Shown: positions 8,618-16,559 of the stretch, one piece after another
How the letters are laid out: each line of letters starts with the position of its first letter
Numbering within the stretch: the stretch's first letter is position 1
DNA from: Sporobacter sp963675425
GTDB lineage: Bacteria > Bacillota > Clostridia > Oscillospirales > Oscillospiraceae
Direction of reading: 5' to 3'
Length of the DNA stretch: 64,000 bases
Assembly: GCA_963675425.1 (NCBI GenBank)
Contig: OY776214.1
Span: forward strand, 4,526,001 to 4,590,000
Program-made: the position numbers and the translations under genes
Notes under the pieces: generated by a model
Told to the model about the DNA's origin: nothing
Database searches by the model: none
Seen by the model: only the letters and a program-made list of their open reading frames with translations

Positions 8618-9583
8618 TCAATTGCCTACGTCGGCGGTCAGACTGATACGCGGATCTGCCGCGACATACAGAAGATCGGTGAGGATGTACGCCATACTGC
8701 ACACGAACGCCGTGACAAGTACTAATGCCTGAATCGTGGGAATGTCTCGCGCCTGAACGCTGCGCACAACGAGCGTACCCATACCGGGGATGGTAAAGAC
8801 GTTCTCTACAAACATGGAACCGCCGATCATAAATGCCAAGCGGTTGCCCAGAATTGTGATTATGGGCAGCAGACCATTACGCATGATATGCTTTGAGATG
8901 ACTTTTTTCTCACTAAGGCCCTTGGAGCGCGCCGTCCGGACGTAATCCTGACGGATGACCTCCAGCATACTTGAGCGTGTTTGCCGGGTAAAAACGGCTA
9001 CGCCACCGATCGCCAGACAAAACAGCGGCATAATCAGATGCTTCAAATGCTCCCCAAGGCCGACGTCCCAAGCCCAGTCAAGGCCGAACGATGGCAGCCA
9101 CCCCAGCTTCAGCCCGAAGATGTACATCAGGCAAACAGCAATCCAAAATTGGGGCAGACAAGACGTAATATTAGCAATCAACGTAATAACCGTGTCGGTC
9201 TTTGTGCCGCGTTTGACAGCTGTTATTACTCCGAACAGCATGCCGATGGGCATACTGAGAACCAGGGCAAGAATAGCCAAATATAGCGTGACGGGTATGC
9301 GCGCGGCGATCACATCCCAAACAGGCTCATTGTATGTATAGGACGTTCCGAAATCCAGGTGGACCGCGTCCCATACCCAAATACCAAATCGTTCGATGAC
9401 CGATTTATCGAGATTGAGTTCATGATAAATCTGATCATATTCCTCTTGTGTAATATCCTCTTTCCCAGAAACCGCAATAACAGGATCTCCGGGCATCATG
9501 CTGGTTAAAAAAAAGGTTGCCACCGCAACGATCACCATAACCACAATGGTCTGCAATAACCTCTTTAGAATATATTTTCCCAT
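8618..9583 (-). CDS. Peptide-class ABC importer permease (DppB/OppB type)
   Basis: The second membrane subunit, 321 residues. The N terminus MGKYILKRLLQT, the motif FFLTSMMPGDP, the TRQTRSSMLEVIRQDYVRTARSKGLSEKKV loop that contacts the ATPase, and the ending DPRISL are all characteristic of DppB/OppB. It is the first intact gene of the operon and starts directly after the end of a sulfatase-like relic. No substrate-binding protein gene accompanies this importer in the window, so it may use one encoded elsewhere, possibly the lipoprotein at 25041-26651. Confidence 0.93.
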   Translation of the reverse strand: MGKYILKRLLQTIVVMVIVAVATFFLTSMMPGDPVIAVSGKEDITQEEYDQIYHELNLDKSVIERFGIWVWDAVHLDFGTSYTYNEPVWDVIAARIPVTLYLAILALVLSMPIGMLFGVITAVKRGTKTDTVITLIANITSCLPQFWIAVCLMYIFGLKLGWLPSFGLDWAWDVGLGEHLKHLIMPLFCLAIGGVAVFTRQTRSSMLEVIRQDYVRTARSKGLSEKKVISKHIMRNGLLPIITILGNRLAFMIGGSMFVENVFTIPGMGTLVVRSVQARDIPTIQALVLVTAFVCSMAYILTDLLYVAADPRISLTADVGN

Positions 9584-9802
9584 TTACAGCCCCACTCGTT
9601 CCGTCCACTTTGCCTTTTGGAAGGCCTTGGAATTAATTGGTGCTCCGCAACAGCCTGCCCGTGAACATCCCATATCATCTGGTAAAACACATCGTGCATT
9701 TTGCGCGTTTTTTCGGGTCTTGCTGTCTTCAGGCCACCAGGGGGGTGAGACCAAATAACACTTCTTCATAATTCCAAAAAAATTGTTTTCAGAAGCAAGC
9801 AT
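9584..9802 (-). pseudogene. Relic of an arylsulfatase N terminus
   Basis: A 72-codon open stretch ends immediately before the B permease start. Its sequence contains PPWWPED, then VLPDDMGCSRAGCCGAPI, which lines up with the N terminus of the intact sulfatase (TPWWPEE, then ILLDDTGYSQVGCYGSPI). The alignment ends before the CSPTR site, so no active centre exists. The metal-binding Asp pair is kept but flanking residues have drifted. It looks like the first 60-70 residues of a deleted sulfatase gene whose remaining promoter and leader may now drive the importer operon. Confidence 0.65.
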
Positions 9803-10703
9803 AGTCGTGTCTCCTTTATGATAGTATTTTTGAATATATTTCGACCTATTCAGATGTAAGATAGCCGGCAGCGGCGCAATTGTGTCTTATTCATTGTTTT
9901 ATTTCCAAAATGAAATAATCCCAATTGTAGTTTTGATTAAAACACATTATTACTCACGGCGCAACGTCAATTCCACATCGTGCATTGTTCATTTTGCACA
10001 TTTAGCACAAATAATTAGCGGGTTCGTTGTGCTATCTGTTCTCTATTTATCGTCAATTTCATCAGGGATAATTTTACAGTCACTAACGAAAACTGAGCGG
10101 ACTAATAACTGAAACGACCATTATTTTCATTTTTTAATTATTTGGAAACAACGGATCGATATGATTTGTTTATCCAAGCTAACTTACCTGATTTTCTGTA
10201 GTAATAATTTCAGCATCTCAGAATACGCGTAAATATAAGTTTGTTTACTTTGACGATTGCACAAATGCTTTGCGATAATACAGTTATTTCTAATTTAATC
10301 TTTGGTAAGCGGGTGGCGAGCGGGAACCGATCTTTGTCCGCGTTTTACAACATGACGGGTTTCTTTATGTTCCAAAGCCGGTTTACATTTTCAAATCTGC
10401 GTAAAATGTGCGATGATTATATCGATAAATATCCAGGTCGCCATCATCACCTCCATTCCAAAGTCGGAGGATTTGCGTAAATCATTGAAAAAAGCACGCC
10501 AGCGGCGTGCTTTTTTGACAAGCTGTGCAGCACCACCGGACACTGGTCCGGTGGTGCTGTTTTGATACTGCAGTCGTATCCGCATCGATCCATCTTCTTG
10601 CCGCGGACATATTCCTTAACGATGCTATACTATCAACCGATTCACTAATTGCATCAATATAGGTTCTGCGTTACGGAAGGCCCCTGCTGCTTTTTCCGGC
10701 ACG
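9803..10703. other. 900-base gap with inverted repeats and terminators
   Basis: No convincing gene was found here. Visible structures are TTATTTC/GAAATAA (9899-9905 and 9912-9918), TAGCACAA/TTGTGCTA (10003-10010 and 10027-10034, 16 bases apart), and two strong hairpins at 10488-10564. The first two lie upstream of the minus-strand importer operon and could be regulator sites, but no clear -35/-10 pair was found with them. Confidence 0.5.
10488..10564. terminator. Tandem hairpin element
   Basis: Hairpin 1 has arms 10488-10500 and 10504-10516 and ends in a T-run on either strand, a strong bidirectional terminator. Hairpin 2 has 14-base arms 10528-10541 and 10546-10559 followed by TTTT. The linker contains TTTTTTGACA. 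Similar tandem hairpins occur at 24011-24082 and 37897-37971. Confidence 0.8.
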
Positions 10704-10967
10704 CTAGAACAGACGCGGGATTACCACGAGAGCAAGAATACCCGCGAGGTACAGACCGTTTAATCCAAAAGCAATTTTAGTATAGGTATCTCTTAAATGC
10801 TTTTTAGCAAACAGAAACAGCGAGTAGATGAAGCTTAGCGCGATAAAGATACAATAACCGATCACGATGGCGGCAGCGTTCGGGTTGGCTGAATTCCACA
10901 CGAAAAAGATCGTAAAGGGAATAAAAACAGTGATCAGGGCAATGATGCTCAGAGTTTTATTTTTCAT
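10704..10967 (-). CDS. Small three-segment membrane protein
   Basis: An 87-residue protein, mostly hydrophobic, with three likely membrane segments (about 7-25, 31-53 and 65-85) and basic loops. I do not recognise a family. It lies 31 bases downstream of two ABC permease genes on the same strand and is the last gene of that operon before the tandem terminators, so it may be an accessory of the exporter. Confidence 0.65.
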   Translation of the reverse strand: MKNKTLSIIALITVFIPFTIFFVWNSANPNAAAIVIGYCIFIALSFIYSLFLFAKKHLRDTYTKIAFGLNGLYLAGILALVVIPRLF

Positions 10968-10998
10968 GGTTATGTACTCCTTTTATTTGATTTCCAGT

Positions 10999-11814
10999 TC
11001 ATATAGAGTGGGTTTGCCTGCCACGCCCGCCTTTTTTTAAGGAGGCGGCTGCAACGGATTCTTTTCTTGGAATATGGATGATGATCCCTGTCAGCACTAT
11101 CATGGCTAAGAGAGTGCAGATACCGATAAAAGCGTTCTGTGTGGACGCATAGCCGCCCGCGGTATCGGACGCAAAGCCCTCCCCGTTAAACCGAACGATA
11201 CTGAGTCCGGCTGAAAGCGGATAGAGATCGCGGAGCATGGGCTTTTTAAGAAAAATTGCCACGTATCCAAGCAGAAACGCGGCCACAGCCCCGCCCCGGA
11301 AAGCACCCTGCCTACGCCCGCATAACGCGATCAGCGGAAGTTCACCGATACCGGTAAACAGTGCCATAGCGGTCATCTGAATACTTCCGGATAAAACGAC
11401 GGACAGCGTCAGATTTTCCCGACAGCAAATCAGTCCAACCAGCAGCGTTACCAGCGCGGAATATAGTCCGAGCGCAAGCGCGATCATTCCGAGCGCGGTC
11501 AGCTTGCCGGTCATCAGGCGCGGGAAGCTGACGGGAACAGTCAGCATATTTTTTAGCGTGTCATCCGTATATTCCCGACTGATCATATAGCCGCCGATCA
11601 GGGCAAGGATCATCGGAAAGAAAATCGTCGCATTGTTCCAGATGGTGCTGTTAATCAGATCAGGGAACGTATAGTTCAAAACGCTCTTAGCGTCATCCGA
11701 CATCACATTTTGCATGACAATGGAAATAACCGGGGAGCAGGTCGCGCCGATCATACCGACAAGAATTACGCTGTACCTTTTCAGTTTTTGAAATTCCGTT
11801 AGAATCAAGTTCAT
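10999..11814 (-). CDS. ABC-2-type permease, lantibiotic-immunity/bacitracin-like (second subunit)
   Basis: A 271-residue membrane protein with about six segments. The N terminus MNLILTEFQKLKRYSV is typical of EpiE/MutG/BcrB-like permeases, where a short LxxEFxKLKR helix precedes the first segment. The start at 11814 is preferred because AAGGAGG lies 8 bases upstream; an in-frame codon at 11841 has none. It resembles the neighbouring permease at 11831-12625 in its N terminus and layout, so the two probably form a heterodimer served by the ATPase at 12609. Confidence 0.85.
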   Translation of the reverse strand: MNLILTEFQKLKRYSVILVGMIGATCSPVISIVMQNVMSDDAKSVLNYTFPDLINSTIWNNATIFFPMILALIGGYMISREYTDDTLKNMLTVPVSFPRLMTGKLTALGMIALALGLYSALVTLLVGLICCRENLTLSVVLSGSIQMTAMALFTGIGELPLIALCGRRQGAFRGGAVAAFLLGYVAIFLKKPMLRDLYPLSAGLSIVRFNGEGFASDTAGGYASTQNAFIGICTLLAMIVLTGIIIHIPRKESVAAASLKKGGRGRQTHSI

Positions 11815-11830
11815 CGTTACGGCCTCCTTC

Positions 11831-12625
11831 CTAAATTTCACGCCGGTTGTAAATCCGTACCATCAGTGCGGTAAATAGGACCGACATGACGGCAAGGATT
11901 CCAAGGCAGACCGGGGTCGACACAAAGTAAGGGCGCACACTCTCATAAAATTTCATCCACTCACCGCTTCCCGAACCAGAAAACTGAAGAATCCATTTTT
12001 GGATCAGCGGGATTGGCAGTATCGTGCCGATATTGAACCCCACGGGGACTTTCATTCCCATGTCGGTAAGATGGAACACGTAGTTTACAATGGTATAAAA
12101 CAGTGTAATCACAATGGAAATCAGATTGTTTTTATTAAACCACACGACCAAAACCACACAGGGCAAAGCCGCGGCCAGCATCATAAAACCCAACAAAAGG
12201 CTAATAACGAGTTTTTCTCCCATGTCGATAAGCGCCATGCCGAGCAGCTTAGCGCAAACCGCACTGGCCAGAAATCCGGCAAGGGAATACACCACTGAGA
12301 TGATTGCCATAACGCTGATTTTCGCCAACACGAGCCTTCCTTTTGAAACGGGGATCGTCACCAGGTTTTTCAGCGTGTCGCTGTCCTGTTCCGTAAAAAA
12401 CAGTGATGTCGAAAGAACGACCAAGATCGGCAGCAATAGAAGATAATCGCCGGGATCGACAACGCCTGAAAACAGGTTGTCATAATCTTGTCCCCCCGGG
12501 GTGTTCCAGTACATCAGCGCGGTCAGGACAGGAAAAATGAATGCTGCCAGCGTTGCCAGCAGAAACAGCGGCCGACGCTTGAATTTTTGGAATTCGCAGA
12601 GGATAAGGTTAAGCAATACCTTCAC
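11831..12625 (-). CDS. ABC-2-type permease, lantibiotic-immunity/bacitracin-like (first subunit)
   Basis: A 264-residue membrane protein that starts LNLILCEFQKFKRRPLFLLA, the same short amphipathic N-terminal helix plus segment as its neighbour. The motif TFTEQDSDTLKNLVTIPVSKGRL-like stretch (around 78-100) is the loop following the second segment seen in this family. The start is GTG at 12625, overlapping the ATPase gene by 17 bases, which points to coupled translation. Likely role: export of or immunity to a peptide antibiotic or cell-wall-active compound. Confidence 0.85.
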   Translation of the reverse strand: MKVLLNLILCEFQKFKRRPLFLLATLAAFIFPVLTALMYWNTPGGQDYDNLFSGVVDPGDYLLLLPILVVLSTSLFFTEQDSDTLKNLVTIPVSKGRLVLAKISVMAIISVVYSLAGFLASAVCAKLLGMALIDMGEKLVISLLLGFMMLAAALPCVVLVVWFNKNNLISIVITLFYTIVNYVFHLTDMGMKVPVGFNIGTILPIPLIQKWILQFSGSGSGEWMKFYESVRPYFVSTPVCLGILAVMSVLFTALMVRIYNRREI

Positions 12626-13532
12626 CCCCGGTCACGCGTTTGAAGTAATCCTCCAGCGTATCCTCGCAGGTATGGGCTTCCGCGACCTCCAATCCGTTTT
12701 CAATGAACGCGCGGATAAGCGCTGTCACCGGAAGGCCCACATCGTACAAGCGAAGGCTGCGGTCGTTTTCTACGGTAAAGTATTTCGTCCCAAAGCTTTG
12801 CTCCATGATTCTGGCAGCCTGCGCCGTGTCGGAGACGATGAAATGAACATATTTACTGTTCTTACTTTCCAGCTCCGCAAGACTTTCTTCCTCCAGCAAT
12901 ACACCGTGATCGATGATACCAATGTCATCAGCCAGCAGGGAAATTTCCGAAAGAATGTGGCTGGAGATCAGGATGGTTTTTCCTCGTGCGTCGCACAGCT
13001 CCCGAATGAAGGAACGGACTTCCGCAATACCGATGGGGTCAAGCCCGTTGATCGGTTCATCCAGAATCAAAAGCTCCGGATCGTGCATGATGGCAAGGGC
13101 GATGGCCAAACGCTGCTTCATGCCAAGAGAGTATTGCGAAAACAGCTTTTTATCGCCGTATGGCAGCCCGACGACCTCCAAGGCGCTTGAAACCGCATGG
13201 CGCTTTGTAACTCCCCTGAGCCGTGCAAAGATTTTCAGGTTTTCCGTGCCGGTCAGGTTAGGATAGAATCCCGGCGCTTCGATCAGATTGCCGATACGTG
13301 GCAATATTTTTTTCTCGTTCCCCCGAATGTTCTTGCCAAAAACGCTTACCTCGCCAGAGGTCGGCTGCGTGAGGCCCAGCAACATCTTCATCGCAGTGGT
13401 TTTTCCGGCGCCGTTACGCCCGAGCAGGCCGTAAATACGGCCCTTTTTTACATGAATATTCAGGTCGGCAACGCTTTTTTGCGTCCCGTACTGCTTGGTC
13501 AGATTTTTTGTTTCAATGATGAAATCACTCAA
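12609..13532 (-). CDS. ABC exporter ATPase, BcrA/LanF-like
   Basis: The ATP-hydrolysing subunit for the two permeases downstream. Near the N terminus it has Walker A GRNGAGKT; QYSLGMKQRLAIA is the signature and LILDEPINGLDP the Walker B, with the H-loop in LISSHILSE. The C-terminal 90 residues are the poorly conserved extension of the BcrA group. Two in-frame TTG codons are possible starts; the second, at 13532, is 8 bases after GGAGG and is preferred (307 residues). It follows the two-component genes in the same direction, about 120 bases after the kinase stop, with a terminator-like hairpin in between, so it may have its own start of transcription. Confidence 0.93.
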   Translation of the reverse strand: MSDFIIETKNLTKQYGTQKSVADLNIHVKKGRIYGLLGRNGAGKTTAMKMLLGLTQPTSGEVSVFGKNIRGNEKKILPRIGNLIEAPGFYPNLTGTENLKIFARLRGVTKRHAVSSALEVVGLPYGDKKLFSQYSLGMKQRLAIALAIMHDPELLILDEPINGLDPIGIAEVRSFIRELCDARGKTILISSHILSEISLLADDIGIIDHGVLLEEESLAELESKNSKYVHFIVSDTAQAARIMEQSFGTKYFTVENDRSLRLYDVGLPVTALIRAFIENGLEVAEAHTCEDTLEDYFKRVTGGEGIA

Positions 13533-13629
13533 TCTCAAAACCTCCTTTTCTTGCTGATACGAGTATAACAGGCCAAGCTTGCATTAACCTTGCCGCGACC
13601 TTGCATTAACCTTGCAATTTCGGCCGAAA

Positions 13630-13655
13630 AAATCCCTGTCCGCAGACAGGGATTT
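13630..13655 (-). terminator. Terminator after the histidine kinase gene
   Basis: An 11-bp stem (13630-13640 and 13645-13655, loop CGCA) sits directly after the kinase stop; on the minus strand it is followed by a run of T (complement of the A-run at 13625-13632). It separates the two-component genes from the ABC genes, perhaps as a partial terminator. Confidence 0.75.
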
Positions 13656-13657
13656 GC

Positions 13658-14581
13658 TCAATTCAATGCCGGAAAGCAGACGGTAAAAACCGTGTATTGA
13701 TTTGGTTCGCTTTGGACGTTAATCCTCCCATCCATTTTTTCAGCCATCTGCCCAACGATGGACAGCCCCAATCCGCTTCCTTTATCCGAGCGCCCTTTAT
13801 CGCATTTATACAGTCTTTCAAAGATGTGCGGCAAATCTGCTTTCTCAATGCCGATCCCATTGTCCTCAATATGGATTTCGTTTTCCCTTTCGCTTTGCAC
13901 CATTTCCACTCTAATCTGCGTGGCCCGACTATGGGCGATGACGTTTTGCACTAGATTATTGATAATTCGGGCATATCCATCCATGTCAACCTTCGCAAAC
14001 AGCGGTTTATCTGGAATTTCAATTTCATAGTCCAGATGATTTTCCTCAAAGATAGGTATCCAGTCTTTAAGGACATTTCTTGTCAGCTCCGCAAGTTCAA
14101 CCTGTTCTATGGATAACGAGAATTCGCTGGAATTTAACTTAAACCAATCAAAGAGAACGTCAATATAGTCCTTCAGGTCGTGGGCCTTATGTCTTGCGGT
14201 TTCCAGATAATCCTCGCGATCTCGCCCGGAAACAACGCCTCTGTGTGCCGCGTCCAGATAGCCGATCAAGGTGGTGAGCGGCGTCCGCACATCATGGGAT
14301 AGACTGGTCATGAGCTGACGATTGGTTTCTTCCGCTGCCCTGAGCACGGAGAGCTGTTCCTCGTAACGGGTAACAATTTCATTCATTTTGTAGGAAAGAT
14401 CGGCGGTCAGTTCATTGCCCACGGCAAGTATTCTGCGGTTTCCATTCCCGGCGTCAATATCATCCAAAGCATCCGTCATGTCCTGAAGCTGCCGTTTGAC
14501 GCCAAGGAGTTTTCCAATACAGATTATGCTGAGCAAAAGGGCAAGGAAGAAGAGTATCCCTAATGTCACATCTAGAATCAT
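13658..14581 (-). CDS. Sensor histidine kinase (LanK/BceS-like, short N terminus)
   Basis: A 307-residue membrane kinase with one clear N-terminal segment (about 4-25) and almost no extracellular loop. The H-box is SLSHDVRTPLTTLIGYL with the phosphorylated His at 96; a HATPase domain follows with NNLVQNVIAHS (N-box), DNGIGI (G1), and GSGLGLSI (G2). Kinases of this small type next to an ABC exporter usually sense cell-envelope stress or peptide antibiotics, sometimes through the transporter itself. It lies three bases after the regulator gene, and both should act on the exporter operon. Confidence 0.92.
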   Translation of the reverse strand: MILDVTLGILFFLALLLSIICIGKLLGVKRQLQDMTDALDDIDAGNGNRRILAVGNELTADLSYKMNEIVTRYEEQLSVLRAAEETNRQLMTSLSHDVRTPLTTLIGYLDAAHRGVVSGRDREDYLETARHKAHDLKDYIDVLFDWFKLNSSEFSLSIEQVELAELTRNVLKDWIPIFEENHLDYEIEIPDKPLFAKVDMDGYARIINNLVQNVIAHSRATQIRVEMVQSERENEIHIEDNGIGIEKADLPHIFERLYKCDKGRSDKGSGLGLSIVGQMAEKMDGRINVQSEPNQYTVFTVCFPALN

Positions 14582-14584
14582 GGC

Positions 14585-15280
14585 CTACACCTCCTTATTG
14601 AATCGGTATCCGATTCCCTTTACCGTCTGGATATAATAGGGTGAACCGGAATCGGGTTCGATCTTTTTACGGAGTCTGCTGATAATCGCCATAATATTGC
14701 TGTCATCATAGACATAAGGCTCCCCCCAGACTTCCTCGTATATCTGCTGTTTCGTCAAAATCTTCCCCTGATTTTTCGCGCAGAACAATAGCAGATCAAA
14801 TTCCTTTGGGGGCAATTCGAATGTCCCGTTTTGTGTGACGACACTCCGGCTATCCATGTCTATGGTTAATCCCTGATAAGCCAATGGCTGCGAATGATCC
14901 CCACTCTGATTGAATCGGGTATACCGGCGGATCAGGGAGAGCACACGGGCAATCAGTTCCTCCATATCGAAGGGTTTTGTTAGATAGTCGTCAGCGCCGG
15001 AGCGTAGCCCGCGAATCTTTGATATGCTGTCGTTTTTGGAGGTCAGCATCAGAATGGGGATGCTGCTTTTTTGCCGTATTTTTTCCATAGTTTCAAAGCC
15101 GTCCATTCCCGGCATCATTACATCCAGAAGAATAAGCTGGTATTCACTCTTTTCAAGCATAGACAGCCCGTCCGTGCCGGAGTTACAGTGGTCCGCGTTT
15201 ATATTTTCAGCCACCACACTTTGCTTGATCAAAGTGCACAGCTCTTTATCGTCGTCTATGATTAATATTCTATTTAACAT
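14585..15280 (-). CDS. OmpR-family response regulator
   Basis: A 231-residue DNA-binding regulator. The receiver domain shows the acidic pocket IIDDD at 7-11, the phosphoacceptor Asp53 in LLDVMMPGMDG, and Lys in LTKPFDMEEL. A winged-helix output domain follows, with ELPPKEFDLLLF and RLRKKIEPD, ending in the usual IQTVKGIGYRF. The start at 15280 is chosen because GGAGGGG lies 5 bases upstream; the longer in-frame extension (to 15376) encodes a fragment of a transposase and is not part of this protein. It pairs with the kinase downstream. Confidence 0.93.
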   Translation of the reverse strand: MLNRILIIDDDKELCTLIKQSVVAENINADHCNSGTDGLSMLEKSEYQLILLDVMMPGMDGFETMEKIRQKSSIPILMLTSKNDSISKIRGLRSGADDYLTKPFDMEELIARVLSLIRRYTRFNQSGDHSQPLAYQGLTIDMDSRSVVTQNGTFELPPKEFDLLLFCAKNQGKILTKQQIYEEVWGEPYVYDDSNIMAIISRLRKKIEPDSGSPYYIQTVKGIGYRFNKEV

Positions 15281-15328
15281 GCTTTCCCCTCCGGTATCTC
15301 TTGTCCTCCGGTTTAACGGCATTTCAGA

Positions 15329-15660
15329 CGCAATCAGTATATCCTGCACCCCCCAGCTCTTCAAGCCATTGAGCACAGAAAGCCAGTATTCCTATGTTTC
15401 GCGGGCACCGAGCCAGATACCGAGGACATCCTTTTTGCCGTCCAAGTCGGTACCGTTGGCAACGTAAGCCGCCTTTTCGAGCGCTGCCTGTTCGTTTCGG
15501 CGGCCAGCATCTTCACAAATTGTGGACATTGTTCATGTCCTTGATGCCCTATTCCCCGATCATTTGTCGTAGCTTACTTTTTTCTTTACCCGCCACAACT
15601 AAAACCCCCATTGTCATTTTTATCTTACCTGACAATGGAGGTTTACACAATTATTTCTGC
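15329..15660 (-). mobile_element. IS256-family (Mutator) remnant
   Basis: The minus strand reads AAYVANGTDLDGKKDVLGIW, then an in-frame stop after ARET, then YWLSVLNGLKSWGVQDILIA, a signature of IS256-family transposases near the second catalytic Asp region. Only about 50 residues remain. To the right is an inverted repeat (15602-15615 and 15630-15644, AAACC..CCATTGTCA with its partner) followed by GTTTACACAATTATT, which resembles an IS256-type terminus. The copy is dead. It is fused just upstream of the response regulator and may have supplied or disrupted that promoter. Confidence 0.65.
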
Positions 15661-15875
15661 ACTACCCCGCCACAGACGAAACTGTCGCAAAGTGTTCCTA
15701 TGTTACCGCATTTTTTGCCGCCTCAAATGAGCCTTTGTAATTGCCGTTCTCTCTCCATCGCATCGCCGAACCCGTACATCTGGCTGAGTATAATAGCTGT
15801 CTGCAGATTGATGCGCAAACACAACAAATCGTGTTTGCGCTCCTATGCCCGTACTATTTTCAAGGGTGCGGCTAC

Positions 15876-16544
15876 TCAGATATGCATTCTTTTTCCCAAT
15901 TCATTTTTTATATCTTCGCCCTGAAATATGAATATAGCTAAAAGGAAAATTACACTGACGGTAACGCAGATGATGGACGGGTACTGCTGTTTTACCCAGC
16001 CGAACAGGATAAATATAATCGGGAGTATGCCGAACAAGCCATCCAGCAAGGCGTATGTGATGTAGTCTCTGATACTAAGCCTCATGATTCTGGCTGTCGT
16101 ATACATCACCAACTCAGCAGCAACATAGATGATAGGTATAAAATACTCTAATGACCAGCCTCTCCAGCCAATAAGCCAGTCCCACAAAACCGATAGGAGC
16201 GTGATAACCGTGACTTGCCACAGAATTGTCTTTGGGATGTTATGTCTTTTCCGAACAACAGCGATCAGGCTCAGCCACATGCTTACAAGACCAAAAACCA
16301 CGAAGACGGGCCAATTCACATTCGTCGGGAAGATCATGCGGATAGCGAAGCTGGAGGCAATTGTCGCAAAGGATATGAATACCAATATTCGGATCGCCAA
16401 ATGACTCTCAAAAGCGGGCGGAATGACCGGGAATATTTCTTCGCCAACGTTATCGGAGTCAGGTCCTGTCAAGGTATTTCCGCACAAGACACATCTTTCC
16501 CGGGCCCCCCGGATATGAACACGGCACTTCGGGCAGTATAGCAT
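15876..16544 (-). CDS. DUF6320-type membrane protein with N-terminal zinc ribbon
   Basis: A 222-residue protein. It starts with a two-CxxC zinc ribbon, MLYCPKCRVHI...RCVLCG, followed by a linker and six or so hydrophobic segments from about residue 49 to 210. This layout fits DUF6320, whose function is not known to me. It is the last gene of a three-gene set, 15 bases after the acyltransferase-like gene and in the same direction as the esterase. A link to acyl-ester metabolism of lipids or cell-wall polymers is suggested only by these neighbours. Confidence 0.75.
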   Translation of the reverse strand: MLYCPKCRVHIRGARERCVLCGNTLTGPDSDNVGEEIFPVIPPAFESHLAIRILVFISFATIASSFAIRMIFPTNVNWPVFVVFGLVSMWLSLIAVVRKRHNIPKTILWQVTVITLLSVLWDWLIGWRGWSLEYFIPIIYVAAELVMYTTARIMRLSIRDYITYALLDGLFGILPIIFILFGWVKQQYPSIICVTVSVIFLLAIFIFQGEDIKNELGKRMHI

Positions 16545-16559
16545 ATATTTGATCCTTTC

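Noticed and set aside
9899..10034. Operators for the first importer operon
   Set aside because: Two inverted repeats are present but no convincing -35/-10 pair accompanies them.
10241..10480. Open frame of 79 codons with a His-rich stretch
   Set aside because: No ribosome binding site, no recognisable domain, and it lies in AT-rich intergenic DNA next to terminators.
15281..15376. Longer N terminus of the response regulator
   Set aside because: The extension encodes transposase-like sequence and lacks a ribosome binding site, whereas 15280 has GGAGGGG.
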